Under the pieces are notes generated by a model. It ran no database searches, was not told the DNA's origin, and saw nothing but the letters and a program-made list of their open reading frames with translations. Both the position numbers and the translations under genes were made by a program. Of a stretch of DNA of 64,000 nt, positions 21,412 through 29,676 are shown one piece after another. Positions within the stretch are counted from its first letter, which is position 1; every line of letters begins with the position of its first letter. Source of the stretch: Leptospira sp. WS92.C1 (GTDB lineage: Bacteria > Spirochaetota > Leptospiria > Leptospirales > Leptospiraceae); the NCBI RefSeq assembly GCF_040833975.1, contig NZ_CP162130.1, positions 248,001 to 312,000 on the forward strand, in the 5' to 3' direction.

Positions 21412-22365
21412 CTAAACTCGGGAGAAAGCAAATTCTTGTTTACTCATAGCTAAATTTGATTTGAGGATTTTGGAAACTTCGGGACGACAGCTCCCACATC
21501 CGGTTCCCGCTTCCGTTGTTTTTCCGAGTTCCTCGAGGGTTTTGATTCCATTGCGAATTTCCTCACAGAGATTTTCTTCTCCGACCTCGTTGCAGGCACA
21601 GATAAGTTTTCCTAATACCGGTTTTTTTGCGGAAGAATCTCCGGATAACAGTTGTTCTCTTGTGTCACCGAGTTCGATTCCGCTTGAAATCAAATTTTTA
21701 AATTCTATAAGATCGGATTTGTCCCCGATCAAAATTACTCCAACAAGTTTATCCGCCTTTATAATACATTTCTTATATTTTCTTTTTTTGCGGTCTAAAA
21801 ATACGATCTCTTCGTATTTTCCGAAGTTGTCCTCGGAAAGATCCATCGGAGTATCCGCCAATCGAAGAGACACAAGATCCGGTTTGGGAATTTTGAGAAG
21901 GTTGGTATGAACGGATCCTTTGTAAAAATCGAATGCGTATCCGTAGATATGATGAGCAGCAACCTTGGCCTGATCTTCGGTGGCGCCTGTCGTTCCGTAA
22001 AGACCGGACGAATGTTCCGCCACTTCTCCGATTGCATAGATATCCGGATCATTGGTTCTTAAATACGGATCCACGACCAAACCTTGATTGCAATGAAGAC
22101 CCGCAGTTTTTTCGAGCTGAAGATTGGGGGTTGTGCCGGTTGCAAAGACGATCCCGTCCGGGTTGAGAATTTTTCCGTTGCTTTCGTTTGACTTGTGCGA
22201 CTCCGGATCCTTTTTTGATCTTCGAAATCTCGGCTTCAAAAATGATTTCGATTTCTCTGGATTCGATTTTTTTTTCAAGATTTGTGATGCGACGACGCCC
22301 TCCGGCTGTTGGACATGGGCCTTTGCGTGCAAACTAAAACGGCGACTCGAACATGCAAACGTCAT
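21412..22365 (-). pseudogene. NirB-like FAD oxidoreductase with BFD [2Fe-2S] domain, N-terminally truncated
   Basis: The frame holds the second half of a nitrite-reductase-large-subunit-like flavoprotein: GIVFATGTTPNLQLEKTAG, LRTNDPDIYAIGEVAEHSSG (FAD-binding GD/GE motif) and then a BFD-type cluster domain with CACNEVGEENLC...GCGSCRPEV. The N-terminal FAD-binding Rossmann part (GxGxxG) is missing, and no promoter space remains because the start overlaps the divergent nirD start by 13 bp. Between 22211-22216 (six T) and 22267-22275 (nine T), the alternative frame reads IESREIEIIFEAEISKI, the expected strand-loop. So two compensating single-base indels also scrambled about 20 residues. Confidence 0.7.
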
Positions 22366-22721
22366 TTGAAGAAAAAGTATGGGCCAAAATCGTGCCGATT
22401 TCCGAATTTTCGCAGGATGGCGGAACTTGCGCTAAAATCGGGGATGAACAAATTGCAATTTTTCATTTCCAACAAGAAGATGAATGGTTTGCTTGTGAGA
22501 ATCGCTGTCCTCATACGGGTGATATGGTTTTATCCAGAGGACTTACCGGGGATTTCCAAGGGGAACCAAAGGTAGCCTGTCCGCTGCATAAGAGATCTTT
22601 CTCTCTCAAAACGGGAAAATGTATCTCCGACGAAACGTATTCGGTTCGCACCTTTCCGATAAAGGTGGAAGAAGGAGTCGTTTATGTCGCGGTTGATTCT
22701 TCCACGGTAGCGAAAGAATGA
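22353..22721 (+). CDS. nirD: Rieske [2Fe-2S] protein, nitrite reductase small subunit NirD-like
   Basis: 122 residues. The Rieske cluster ligands are in ENRCPHTGD (C-x-H) and VACPLHKRSFSL (C-x-x-H). The N-terminal WAKIVPISEFSQDGG and the C-terminal TFPIKVEEGVVYVAV match the NirD/Rieske fold. NirD assists electron transfer to siroheme nitrite reductase, but the NirB-like partner next door is broken, so its present role is uncertain. It is the first gene of the forward Moco operon, 10 bp before moaA. The start overlaps the remnant gene on the opposite strand. Confidence 0.88.
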   Translation: MQTSFEEKVWAKIVPISEFSQDGGTCAKIGDEQIAIFHFQQEDEWFACENRCPHTGDMVLSRGLTGDFQGEPKVACPLHKRSFSLKTGKCISDETYSVRTFPIKVEEGVVYVAVDSSTVAKE

Positions 22722-22731
22722 ACTAGACGAG

Positions 22732-23685
22732 GTGGATATGATACGCGACGGTTTTGGTAGGAGTTTTCAAACTCTTAGAATCAGCCTTCTGAACCGCTGC
22801 AACTTCGCCTGCACTTATTGTGTGGATGAGGATTCTCGTCTTGTTGAAAAAAAAGAAATCTTACAAGTCGAGGAATGGATTCGTTTGGTATCCGAACTTC
22901 ATTCTTTTTTAAATTTAAAAAAGGTCCGTCTTACCGGCGGAGAACCCACTCTGTATCCGGGTTTGAACAGTCTCGTCAAAAAGTTAAAGGACATCGGTAT
23001 ACCCGAGGTTTCGTTGACCACGAACGGTTCTAATCTTTCCAAACAGGCATTTGATTTAAAAAAAGCGGGTTTGGATTCGGTCAATATCTCTTTGGATGGA
23101 ATTACTCCTGAATCTTTTCATACCATGAGTCGAAGGTCCGCTTTCAAACAAACGTTAAGCGGAATTGACATAGCCGTTTCTTCCGGATTGAATGTAAGAA
23201 TCAATTGTACTCTTGTCCGCGAAAAAAACGAAGATCAGATCATTCCAATTCTTGAATATTCTTGGAACAAGGGAGTTCTTCCGAGATTTTTAGAACTTAT
23301 GAAAATGGGTTATCTGCAAAAGACGAATGAGATACCGATTCTTACACAAGACGAAATTCTAAATCGGATCGAATCCGAATACGGAACTTTGATTCCTCAG
23401 GTTCGAAAAATTTCCTCCACTGCCAACTATTGGAATACTTCGGAAGGAAATTCGTTTGGAATTATCGCGAACGAATCCGCTCCTTTTTGTAAGGATTGCG
23501 ATCGACTTCGTTTGGATAGTCAGGGAAATCTTTATGGCTGTCTGAGTTCCGCGACCGGATTTCCGCTTTTTCAACTGCGTGAACAAGGAATTGATATGGA
23601 ACAAGTTCTGATTCTGGCCTTGCGTCAGAAACAGGAAGTTCGATTTAAAGGAAGCGATCTGACTATGATGGCGATAGGAGGTTGA
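22732..23685 (+). CDS. moaA: GTP 3',8-cyclase MoaA
   Basis: Radical SAM enzyme of the first step of molybdenum cofactor synthesis (GTP to 3',8-cyclo-GTP). Cys21, Cys25 and Cys28 (NRCNFACTYC) bind the SAM cluster. The C-terminal CKDCDRLRL and YGCL cysteines bind the second cluster. The C-terminal Gly-Gly needed for activity is present (MMAIGG). Also seen are KVRLTGGEPTLYPGL and SLTTNGSNL. 317 residues, slightly shorter than usual. ATG at 22732 follows GAGGTGGAT. It abuts moaD by 1 bp. Confidence 0.96.
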   Translation: MDMIRDGFGRSFQTLRISLLNRCNFACTYCVDEDSRLVEKKEILQVEEWIRLVSELHSFLNLKKVRLTGGEPTLYPGLNSLVKKLKDIGIPEVSLTTNGSNLSKQAFDLKKAGLDSVNISLDGITPESFHTMSRRSAFKQTLSGIDIAVSSGLNVRINCTLVREKNEDQIIPILEYSWNKGVLPRFLELMKMGYLQKTNEIPILTQDEILNRIESEYGTLIPQVRKISSTANYWNTSEGNSFGIIANESAPFCKDCDRLRLDSQGNLYGCLSSATGFPLFQLREQGIDMEQVLILALRQKQEVRFKGSDLTMMAIGG

Positions 23686-23686
23686 G

Positions 23687-23929
23687 ATGGATATCCCCGT
23701 AAAAACATTTGGAATTTTAAAAGATCATTTTCAGTCTGACTTTGTTCTGAATTTGGAAAGACCTGTACGTGTATTGGATGTGGTTGAAGCGATGAGAAAG
23801 AAAAAACCGGAAACCGGCAACATTCTGGACGTTTCTCTTTGGGCGGTTCAGGACAAGATGGTAAGCGCCGATCGTATCGTTGCGGAAGGGGAAACGGTTT
23901 TGATTCTTCCCCCTTTGAGCGGAGGTTGA
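23687..23929 (+). CDS. moaD: Molybdopterin synthase small subunit MoaD
   Basis: 80 residues of ubiquitin-like fold ending in the thiocarboxylate-forming Gly-Gly (LPPLSGG). It supplies sulfur to MoaE to make molybdopterin. The sequence starts 1 bp after moaA and ends 1 bp before moaE, so the genes are tightly coupled. VKTFGILKDHF at the N-terminus and AEGETVLILPPLSGG at the C-terminus are the recognisable parts. The middle is divergent, as usual for MoaD. Confidence 0.92.
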   Translation: MDIPVKTFGILKDHFQSDFVLNLERPVRVLDVVEAMRKKKPETGNILDVSLWAVQDKMVSADRIVAEGETVLILPPLSGG

Positions 23930-23930
23930 A

Positions 23931-24398
23931 ATGTATCTTCAAGAAGAGCCGCTCGATCTGAGTTTTTTGCTGTCTCAAGGACACGATCCGTCCTGCGGCG
24001 CGATCGTGCTATTTAGCGGAGAACCCCGGGATTCGAATTCCAATAAACAAGTCATTCATCTTTTTTACGAAGCGTATGCCCCAATGGCGGAAACAATGAT
24101 CGGTAAAATTTTAGAGGACGCGACGAACGCGTTTCATCTCAAAAAAGCGATCTGTATTCATAGAACCGGAATTGTATATCCGGAAGAATCATCCGTCTGT
24201 GTGATCACCGCTTCTCCTCATAGAAAAGAAGCATACGAAGCAAATCGTTATATTATCGATCGTGTCAAACACGAGGTTCCGATTTGGAAAAAAGAATTTT
24301 ACTCGGATGATACTTCAGAATGGACTCTGAATTGCGCCGGATGCGCGACCGGTGCGGTAGGACATGAACGTTATACTCCTTTGAAGGCTCATTCATGA
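23931..24398 (+). CDS. moaE: Molybdopterin synthase catalytic subunit MoaE
   Basis: 155 residues. Converts cyclic pyranopterin monophosphate to molybdopterin together with MoaD. Recognised by CGAIVLFSGEPRD, LFYEAYAPMAETMIGKILEDA (YEAY motif), AICIHRTGIVYPEESSVCV and SPHRKEAYEANRYIIDRVKHEVPIWKKE. The catalytic lysines lie in the last block. The stop overlaps the mobA start by 4 bp. MoaE usually ends near the WKKE block, so the last ~25 residues (WTLNCAGCATGAVGH) are an extra tail with two Cys. Confidence 0.93.
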   Translation: MYLQEEPLDLSFLLSQGHDPSCGAIVLFSGEPRDSNSNKQVIHLFYEAYAPMAETMIGKILEDATNAFHLKKAICIHRTGIVYPEESSVCVITASPHRKEAYEANRYIIDRVKHEVPIWKKEFYSDDTSEWTLNCAGCATGAVGHERYTPLKAHS

Positions 24399-24985
24399 AT
24401 AAAAAGGAACTGGTCGGTCTGATCCTTTGCGGAGGACATTCTAATAGGATGGGAACGGACAAGGGACTGATTCTTTTTCAGGGAGATCCTTGGGTCAATC
24501 ATAGAATTCGAACTTTAAAATCTTATACGAATCGTTGTTTGATCTCCATCCGAAAGGAACAGATCGCTTCTTATAAAGCGGTCGTTCCGGATCTAGAGTT
24601 GGTCGAAGACATCTACCAAAATGTCGGACCGGTTTCGGGAATCCTTTCCGCTCACAATCGATTTCCGAAAGCTGACTTTCTTGTTTTGGCATGCGATATG
24701 CCCGTTTCCGATTCGTCGATTTTTTCCGAACTTTTGACCGCTTATTTGTGTAAACCCGGAAAACGAAGTTATGCGTGGAAATCAGAAAGGCATATCGAAC
24801 CCTTTCCGTCGATTTACACCGCGGAATTGTTATCCGAAGTGAGTTTTAATATAAATCGATTCGATTCCCAAAAATCACCCAAACGAATCTTGGAAGAATC
24901 GGACGGCCATTGGCTGAATGTTCGCTCTGATACTAAAAACGCATTCTTAAATTATAATACTCTTTCGGATTTACAGTTAGGATGA
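24395..24985 (+). CDS. mobA: Molybdenum cofactor guanylyltransferase MobA
   Basis: 196 residues. Transfers GMP to molybdopterin to form MGD. The GTP-binding start GLILCGGHSNRMGTDKGLILFQG is typical. FLVLACDMPVSD provides the metal-binding Asp, and the C-terminal half has FPSIYTAELL. The start overlaps the moaE stop. MobA implies that bis-MGD enzymes (nitrate reductase or formate dehydrogenase type) exist or once existed in this genome; none is in the window. Confidence 0.92.
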   Translation: MNKKELVGLILCGGHSNRMGTDKGLILFQGDPWVNHRIRTLKSYTNRCLISIRKEQIASYKAVVPDLELVEDIYQNVGPVSGILSAHNRFPKADFLVLACDMPVSDSSIFSELLTAYLCKPGKRSYAWKSERHIEPFPSIYTAELLSEVSFNINRFDSQKSPKRILEESDGHWLNVRSDTKNAFLNYNTLSDLQLG

Positions 24986-24989
24986 ATCA

Positions 24990-25898
24990 ATGATCGATAT
25001 TACGGAAAAAAGAATCAGTCTCCGATCAGCGGTGGCGGAAGGATTTGTATATTGTAATGCGGAAACCGTAAAAAGAATTCGTGAGAACACGCTTCCCAAA
25101 GGAGATCTTTTCGGAATCGCCAAAGCGAGCGGACTTCTTGCTTCTAAAAAAACTTCGGATTTGATTCCTCATTGTCACCCTGTCAATATCGATTCTTTTG
25201 ATCTTACTTTTGAAGTGATCGAAACAGGAGTGAAGATCATCGCTTCGGGTAAGTCCATCGGAAAAACGGGAATTGAAATGGAAGTGTTGACCGGTTTGAG
25301 TTTAGCCGCTCTTACGATTTACGATCTTTTAAAACCGATCGATAAACAACTCGAAATTTCCTCGATTCGTCTGATTGAAAAAAAAGGCGGAAAGAGCGAA
25401 ATGAATATCCTAAAATTTACGGAGAACGCCAAGGCGACCGTTTTGGTTTGTTCCGATTCCACCTTTGCGGGAAAACGAGAGGACAGCTCCGGTAAAACGA
25501 TCGAATCTATTTTAAAAGATTCTAATGTAGAAATCGCGGATTATGCTGTCGTTCCGGACGAGCCCGAGGAAATCCGAAAAAAAATTCGGTCTTGGGTTGA
25601 TTTAGGAATCGATCTGATCGTCACAACGGGCGGAACCGGTTTGGGACCGAGGGACAATACAACGGATACTGTCCGCGCTCTTTTGGATCAAGAGATACCG
25701 GGAATTGCGGAAGCGATGCGCTCCTTCGGTCAGGATCGAACTCCATACGCGATGCTTTCGCGTTCTCTTGCGGGGAGAATCAAAAAAACTCTCGTGGTTT
25801 GTGTGCCAGGAAGTTCAAACGGAGCAAGGGAAAGCTTGAAGGCAATTTTTCCCGCCATCTTTCATGCAAAAAAAATGATGCGCGGTGAAGGTCATTGA
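24990..25898 (+). CDS. moaC: Bifunctional Moco protein: MoaC fused to MoaB/MogA
   Basis: 302 residues with two domains. MoaC (about 1-137) carries KKTSDLIPHCHP (residues 53-64, catalytic Lys and metal-site His) and EMEVLTGLSLAALTIYD. It completes cyclic pyranopterin monophosphate synthesis with MoaA. MoaB/MogA (about 143-300) carries ATVLVCSDSTFAGKREDSSG, VTTGGTGLGPRDNTTD and VVCVPGSSNGARESLK. It adenylylates molybdopterin. Such fusions are known in other bacteria. The fusion places the first and late pathway steps on one chain. It is followed at once by moeA (4-bp overlap). Confidence 0.93.
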   Translation: MIDITEKRISLRSAVAEGFVYCNAETVKRIRENTLPKGDLFGIAKASGLLASKKTSDLIPHCHPVNIDSFDLTFEVIETGVKIIASGKSIGKTGIEMEVLTGLSLAALTIYDLLKPIDKQLEISSIRLIEKKGGKSEMNILKFTENAKATVLVCSDSTFAGKREDSSGKTIESILKDSNVEIADYAVVPDEPEEIRKKIRSWVDLGIDLIVTTGGTGLGPRDNTTDTVRALLDQEIPGIAEAMRSFGQDRTPYAMLSRSLAGRIKKTLVVCVPGSSNGARESLKAIFPAIFHAKKMMRGEGH

Positions 25899-27088
25899 TT
25901 TCGGTAGAAGACGCAGTTTCCAAAATTTTATCAACGATTCCGAAAATAAACTCCGAATTCGTTTCTTTAAAGAAGAGTTTGGGAAGAGTGCTCTCACAAG
26001 ACGTGATCGCGGACAGAGCATACCCCCCTTTCAATCGTTCGACTATGGACGGCTTTGCGATCAAAAGCGCGGATTACGATTCTTCCAAAATTTATTACTG
26101 TAAAAAAGAGATCTTTGCGGGAATGGAATCCAAACTCGATTCCGGAGAAGAGATCGTAAAGATCATGACAGGAGCCGTTGTCCCAGACGGTTTAGACGCC
26201 GTCATTAAAATCGAAGAAAGCGAAGAGATTTCCAAAGAAGAAAACGAAATTCGTGTGAAACTGAATTCTAAAAAAATATTCCATTTTATGAATATTGCAA
26301 TCGAAGGAGAGGATTTAAAAAAGGGGGAATCTGTTCTTCGCTCCGGAACAAAAATCAGAATGCCCGAGATTTCTCTTTTGGCGTCTTTGGGTTTTGATCT
26401 TGTGCCGGTATATTGTCTGCCGCAGGTTTCCATCGTTTCTACGGGGAATGAGGTTATACCAGTGGAAGCCGAACCGCTTTCGTATCAGATCCGGGATTCC
26501 AATTCCTATTCTCTATTAGCCGTACTGGATCGGTATGGAATCAAACCTAAATCCAGTCTCTTAGTTCCCGATGAAGAGTCCAAGATCGTCGATGCACTTT
26601 CTCAAGGTTTGGAATCCGATATCCTTCTTTTATCCGGGGGTGTCTCGATGGGAAGTATGGATTTGGTTCCCGTCTTACTCAGGAAATTAGGAGTCGAGGA
26701 AATCTTTCATAAGGTTTTTTTAAAACCCGGAAAGCCGATTTGGTTTGGAAAAAAGGGAAAGACCGCAGTGTTCGGTTTGCCCGGAAATCCGTTTAGCGTT
26801 CAGGTTTGTTCGCGTTTATTTTTGGATCCTTACATTCGTTCTTTCTTAGGACTGGAAATTGATAAACCGCAACGGTTTTCTTTTTTTGGAAATCGAACAA
26901 AAAAAAATCCAATGCCCGAATATTTTCCCGTTTTTTTGGAAACAAAGGAACAAACCGGAATTTGTACAAAGTCGTTTAACGGAAGCGGAGATATTCGTGC
27001 GGGACTTTTTTCGGATGGAATCGCTTTACATCCCGCCGATTGTTCCGAAATTAAAGACGGAGACGTTTTGGATTTTTTTCCTTGGTAA
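25895..27088 (+). CDS. moeA: Molybdopterin molybdenumtransferase MoeA
   Basis: 397 residues. Inserts molybdate into adenylylated molybdopterin. Features are RAYPPFNRSTMDGFAI (PxxxxSxMDG), IMTGAVVPDGLDAVIKIEE, IVSTGNEVIP, QIRDSNSYSL, LLSGGVSMGSMDLVP and VFGLPGNPFSVQV. Length is standard. The start is a TTG at 25895 that overlaps the previous stop (TTGA). It is the last gene of the seven-gene Moco operon. A weak inverted repeat follows at 27086-27110. Confidence 0.95.
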   Translation: MISVEDAVSKILSTIPKINSEFVSLKKSLGRVLSQDVIADRAYPPFNRSTMDGFAIKSADYDSSKIYYCKKEIFAGMESKLDSGEEIVKIMTGAVVPDGLDAVIKIEESEEISKEENEIRVKLNSKKIFHFMNIAIEGEDLKKGESVLRSGTKIRMPEISLLASLGFDLVPVYCLPQVSIVSTGNEVIPVEAEPLSYQIRDSNSYSLLAVLDRYGIKPKSSLLVPDEESKIVDALSQGLESDILLLSGGVSMGSMDLVPVLLRKLGVEEIFHKVFLKPGKPIWFGKKGKTAVFGLPGNPFSVQVCSRLFLDPYIRSFLGLEIDKPQRFSFFGNRTKKNPMPEYFPVFLETKEQTGICTKSFNGSGDIRAGLFSDGIALHPADCSEIKDGDVLDFFPW

Positions 27089-27110
27089 AGGACAATGAAT
27101 TCATCCTTTA
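27086..27110. terminator. Weak bidirectional hairpin between convergent genes
   Basis: TAAAGGA (27086-27092) pairs with TCCTTTA (27104-27110), then TTTTCGTTTT on the plus strand. It sits between moeA and the convergent gene whose stop is at 27108. The stem is short, so support is modest. Confidence 0.45.
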
Positions 27111-27791
27111 TTTTCGTTTTGTTTTTTTGAGAGCCGACTTTTTTAATTTGGGTTTTGTAGAATTCAATTGATAGATCATCTTTTGAACTCGGCTTGCGCG
27201 TGTTTCCAAGGCCTTTGCTTCTAAGATCGGTTCGATATATTTCCGTTTATGCGACCAGGATAAAAGTTCGAAGAATACTTTTGCTTTTTTGTTTTTTGAA
27301 AACGCTTTTTTTACGTCTTCCGGAAGTTTTACGATTTTTTGATCATAATCGATGTATTTTGCAAGTTCGGGACGTTTTTGTTTTTCCGCTTTAGATCCTC
27401 CTTTTTTAACCGCTTCCGTTTTTCTAAATCGAACCGCGGACCAAGTTTCGTTAAACGAAACCAAGGCGACACCTTCGTATCCGTTTTCGGAAAGAACATC
27501 CCATCCGTGATCCCGATCCAGATCCGTTTTGATCGAGGAGGATTTTTTGGGATAGGCGATCCAAAGAAGACAATCTTCCCGGAACGATTTTACAATTTTT
27601 AAAAAAGAGGTTTTGAGAGTAGCGGAAGAATTTACAAAAAGAAGAATCCCGTCCGCTTTTGAAATTTGATTTGTAAAATCGATTCCGGTGACGGGATTTG
27701 TTTTGTATTCTTTACCGTTATCAAGGATCAGGAGCAGGTTTCCCTCCTTGATTCTCATCTTTTGAATTAGACTCGGACTGAGCTCGATCAT
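27108..27791 (-). CDS. YdeI/OmdA-family protein with N-terminal DUF3052-like region
   Basis: 227 residues from ATG 27791 (a TTG at 27809 is an alternative). Residues about 1-135 resemble DUF3052-type proteins: DGILLFVNSSATLKTSFLKI, LLWIAYPKKSS, WDVLSENGYEGVALVSFNETWSAVRFR. Residues about 145-215 match the YdeI/OmpD-associated (OmdA) C-terminal domain: VKLPEDVKKAFSKNKKAKVFFELLSWSHKRKYIEPI, ending in ETRASRVQKMI. The C-terminus is Lys-rich. Function is unknown; OmdA-like proteins are linked to stress and bacteriocin resistance in annotations. It is cytoplasmic by lack of a signal. Confidence 0.8.
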   Translation of the reverse strand: MIELSPSLIQKMRIKEGNLLLILDNGKEYKTNPVTGIDFTNQISKADGILLFVNSSATLKTSFLKIVKSFREDCLLWIAYPKKSSSIKTDLDRDHGWDVLSENGYEGVALVSFNETWSAVRFRKTEAVKKGGSKAEKQKRPELAKYIDYDQKIVKLPEDVKKAFSKNKKAKVFFELLSWSHKRKYIEPILEAKALETRASRVQKMIYQLNSTKPKLKKSALKKTKRK

Positions 27792-27830
27792 AGTGCAATC
27801 AAAAATCAAATCGTGTTTTGTTTGTAAATG

Positions 27831-27864
27831 AAAAAGAAGAACAAGCCGTAATAACGACTTGTTC
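27831..27864 (-). terminator. Terminator of the lipoprotein gene at 27891-28988
   Basis: GAACAAG (27839-27845) pairs with CTTGTTC (27858-27864). On the minus strand it is followed by TTCTTTTTC. It lies 27 bp past the lipoprotein stop. Confidence 0.7.
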
Positions 27865-27890
27865 GGCTATATCCGATTTCAGTCTTCTGA

Positions 27891-28988
27891 CTATTGTCGA
27901 ACGATATCTGAATCTTTATATAAAATCCCACCGTGATAAGGGGCATTATTGATCCGAAGTCCAAATTCTATAGCGTTATCAATTACCACTTTGTAATTTC
28001 CATTCGCCAAATCCTGAGGGGTAAACAGAGCCTCATCTCGGTTCAATTTTATCTTTGCCTCGTAGTACCACACATGAGACGAGTTTTGTTTTGCATCAAA
28101 ATAACAATCCGGTGCTTGGATAAACCCCCGACCAATGATCTGAGACGGATTAGAGGGATTCAGTAGAGTAACAGACAGAAAAAAGTTTTTGCTATCCGAA
28201 CGAAGTGCGTGATTGTCAAACAAAGGCAAACGATACTTTACCTTCGCATAACACTCGGAAGCTTCGTCTGTTTCACAAATGAAGGAAACTTTTGCGTTGT
28301 AATTATCATAAGGAGCTTGGAACTTTTCGGTATATTTCCAGCTTAGAACCTCGTTTCCAACACCGTAAGGACTATCGTTTGGTCGTTCCGCCAAGCTAAA
28401 ACTCATTTCGTTATCAGCGTTCCAAGTAGGACTATCCGTTGACAATCTGGAAATTCCGGGAAATTCGTGTTGGAATGGTAAAACAAAACGAATCGTATTA
28501 GAGTTTGGTCTGGTAGGATAAACAAATGTGCCGGACCCGCCCCCTATCCCAATGCCTCCAATTCTCATATCTAAACGATACGATTTAGAGGTAACCGGAC
28601 GATCAAATACCGCCTCGACAGTGATTTGACCCGATGTGGTCGGTTCAATTTGTCTAACCTTGACGGATTCCCCTTCCTGAAAATATCCCATGGAAACTCC
28701 ATCAGAATTACAGCTCCCACCTTCTGGGAGATATCCGCGATCGGTTAGGCTGAATTGTTTTATACTATCTGGGGTCGGAGTTATGGAAAGCAAAATGGGC
28801 TCCCCAGACGGTATTTCATCCTCTCCGGATCCATCGTTTGGAAAACCTGAGAAAGGTAACGAGGATGTCTGGGTGAGGAGTGAAGTTAAGCTCGTTTCCT
28901 CTGCCTTTTTTTCGTCTTCACAGGATAAAAAAGAAAAACTAAGAGCCGCCAACAGGGCAATCATAGTTGTTTTAGTTTGAATTCTCAT
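27891..28988 (-). CDS. Hypothetical lipoprotein, 365 residues
   Basis: The start at ATG 28988 has GGAG upstream. The frame is open to 29048, but the signal peptide begins here. MIALLAALSFSFLSC is a typical spirochaete lipoprotein signal with Cys about residue 22. A low-complexity acidic/Ser linker follows (EDEKKAEETSLTS), then a beta-rich domain with Gly-rich turns (MRIGGIGIGGGSGTF). Paired cysteines (GGSCNS, FICETDEASECYAK) may form disulfides. No known domain is recognised. Likely an envelope lipoprotein specific to Leptospira. It ends with a clear terminator. Confidence 0.75.
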   Translation of the reverse strand: MRIQTKTTMIALLAALSFSFLSCEDEKKAEETSLTSLLTQTSSLPFSGFPNDGSGEDEIPSGEPILLSITPTPDSIKQFSLTDRGYLPEGGSCNSDGVSMGYFQEGESVKVRQIEPTTSGQITVEAVFDRPVTSKSYRLDMRIGGIGIGGGSGTFVYPTRPNSNTIRFVLPFQHEFPGISRLSTDSPTWNADNEMSFSLAERPNDSPYGVGNEVLSWKYTEKFQAPYDNYNAKVSFICETDEASECYAKVKYRLPLFDNHALRSDSKNFFLSVTLLNPSNPSQIIGRGFIQAPDCYFDAKQNSSHVWYYEAKIKLNRDEALFTPQDLANGNYKVVIDNAIEFGLRINNAPYHGGILYKDSDIVRQ

Positions 28989-29048
28989 TTTATTACTCCG
29001 AAAATCACCAATTAGAGAGGGAAGTTTCAAAAAAACCGATTGCGACAA

Positions 29049-29676
29049 AAAGTAGTTTCAACCGTTTTTTATCTAAAATTGTTCTTAAATCTTTACTCCC
29101 TCTATGAATTATACCAATTGTGGATTCGTTTTTTGCAATAATACATATAAAATCCATCTCAAAGAATGAATATCACCGTAGAAGGAACGTAACATAGAGA
29201 AAGCGGTAGAGTAGTCAAGTTGGCTGGTAGTTTTTCTAATGTGGAATCCTATTCGGACCGAACTCCTATGAGTGCGAAATACCTGTTCGACATGATGGAA
29301 GAATTCGGATTGATTCGTAAGATGAAGAACGCTATGTAGTTACCCCACTTAAAACCGTACACCTCTGTTAGCTCCTAAACAATAGGAGTAATGTTATGAA
29401 TAAATAGTTCTAGTATTAATGACACGGTTCACATAATCACCCCTGTTCAACGAATACGCTTATCAATGTAGCATCCCCAAGTGTCTTGCGTGCGATGAGG
29501 TTACATGAGATTCGAGCGAACCTTGAATCGAAGTGACAAAACAATGTGTCTAAGATCGGAGCATAAGTCGCATTAACGATGACGATACGGATCACAGTAA
29601 TTACACGAAATTATCTATAGTGCGAATTAAAAGCGATTGATTTTTAAATCCATTGATTTTATTAAGGAGCAAAAGT
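29049..29676. other. Decayed accessory gap
   Basis: About 630 bp with no intact gene. The frame ending at 29339 reads HRESGRVVKLAGS, then RTPMSAKYLFDMMEEFG, to a TAG stop (29193-29339), like the tail of a lost gene. Further on, AATAGGAGTAATG (29383-29395) is a good ribosome binding site and start, but the frame closes after five codons (MLMNK). The region 29400-29640 has no frame or repeat I can name. The last bases hold the ribosome binding site of the next gene. Confidence 0.4.
29193..29339 (+). pseudogene. Fragment of an unidentified gene (C-terminal tail)
   Basis: About 48 codons open in one frame and end in TAG at 29337-29339. The reading HRESGRVVKLAGSFSNVESY then SDRTPMSAKYLFDMMEEF, and IRKMKNAM, has ordinary amino-acid composition and codon use, unlike the surrounding AT-rich DNA. 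It lacks a start, and an in-frame TAA lies just upstream (29190-29192). It could be the tail of a transposase or a phage gene. I could not assign a family. Confidence 0.35.
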
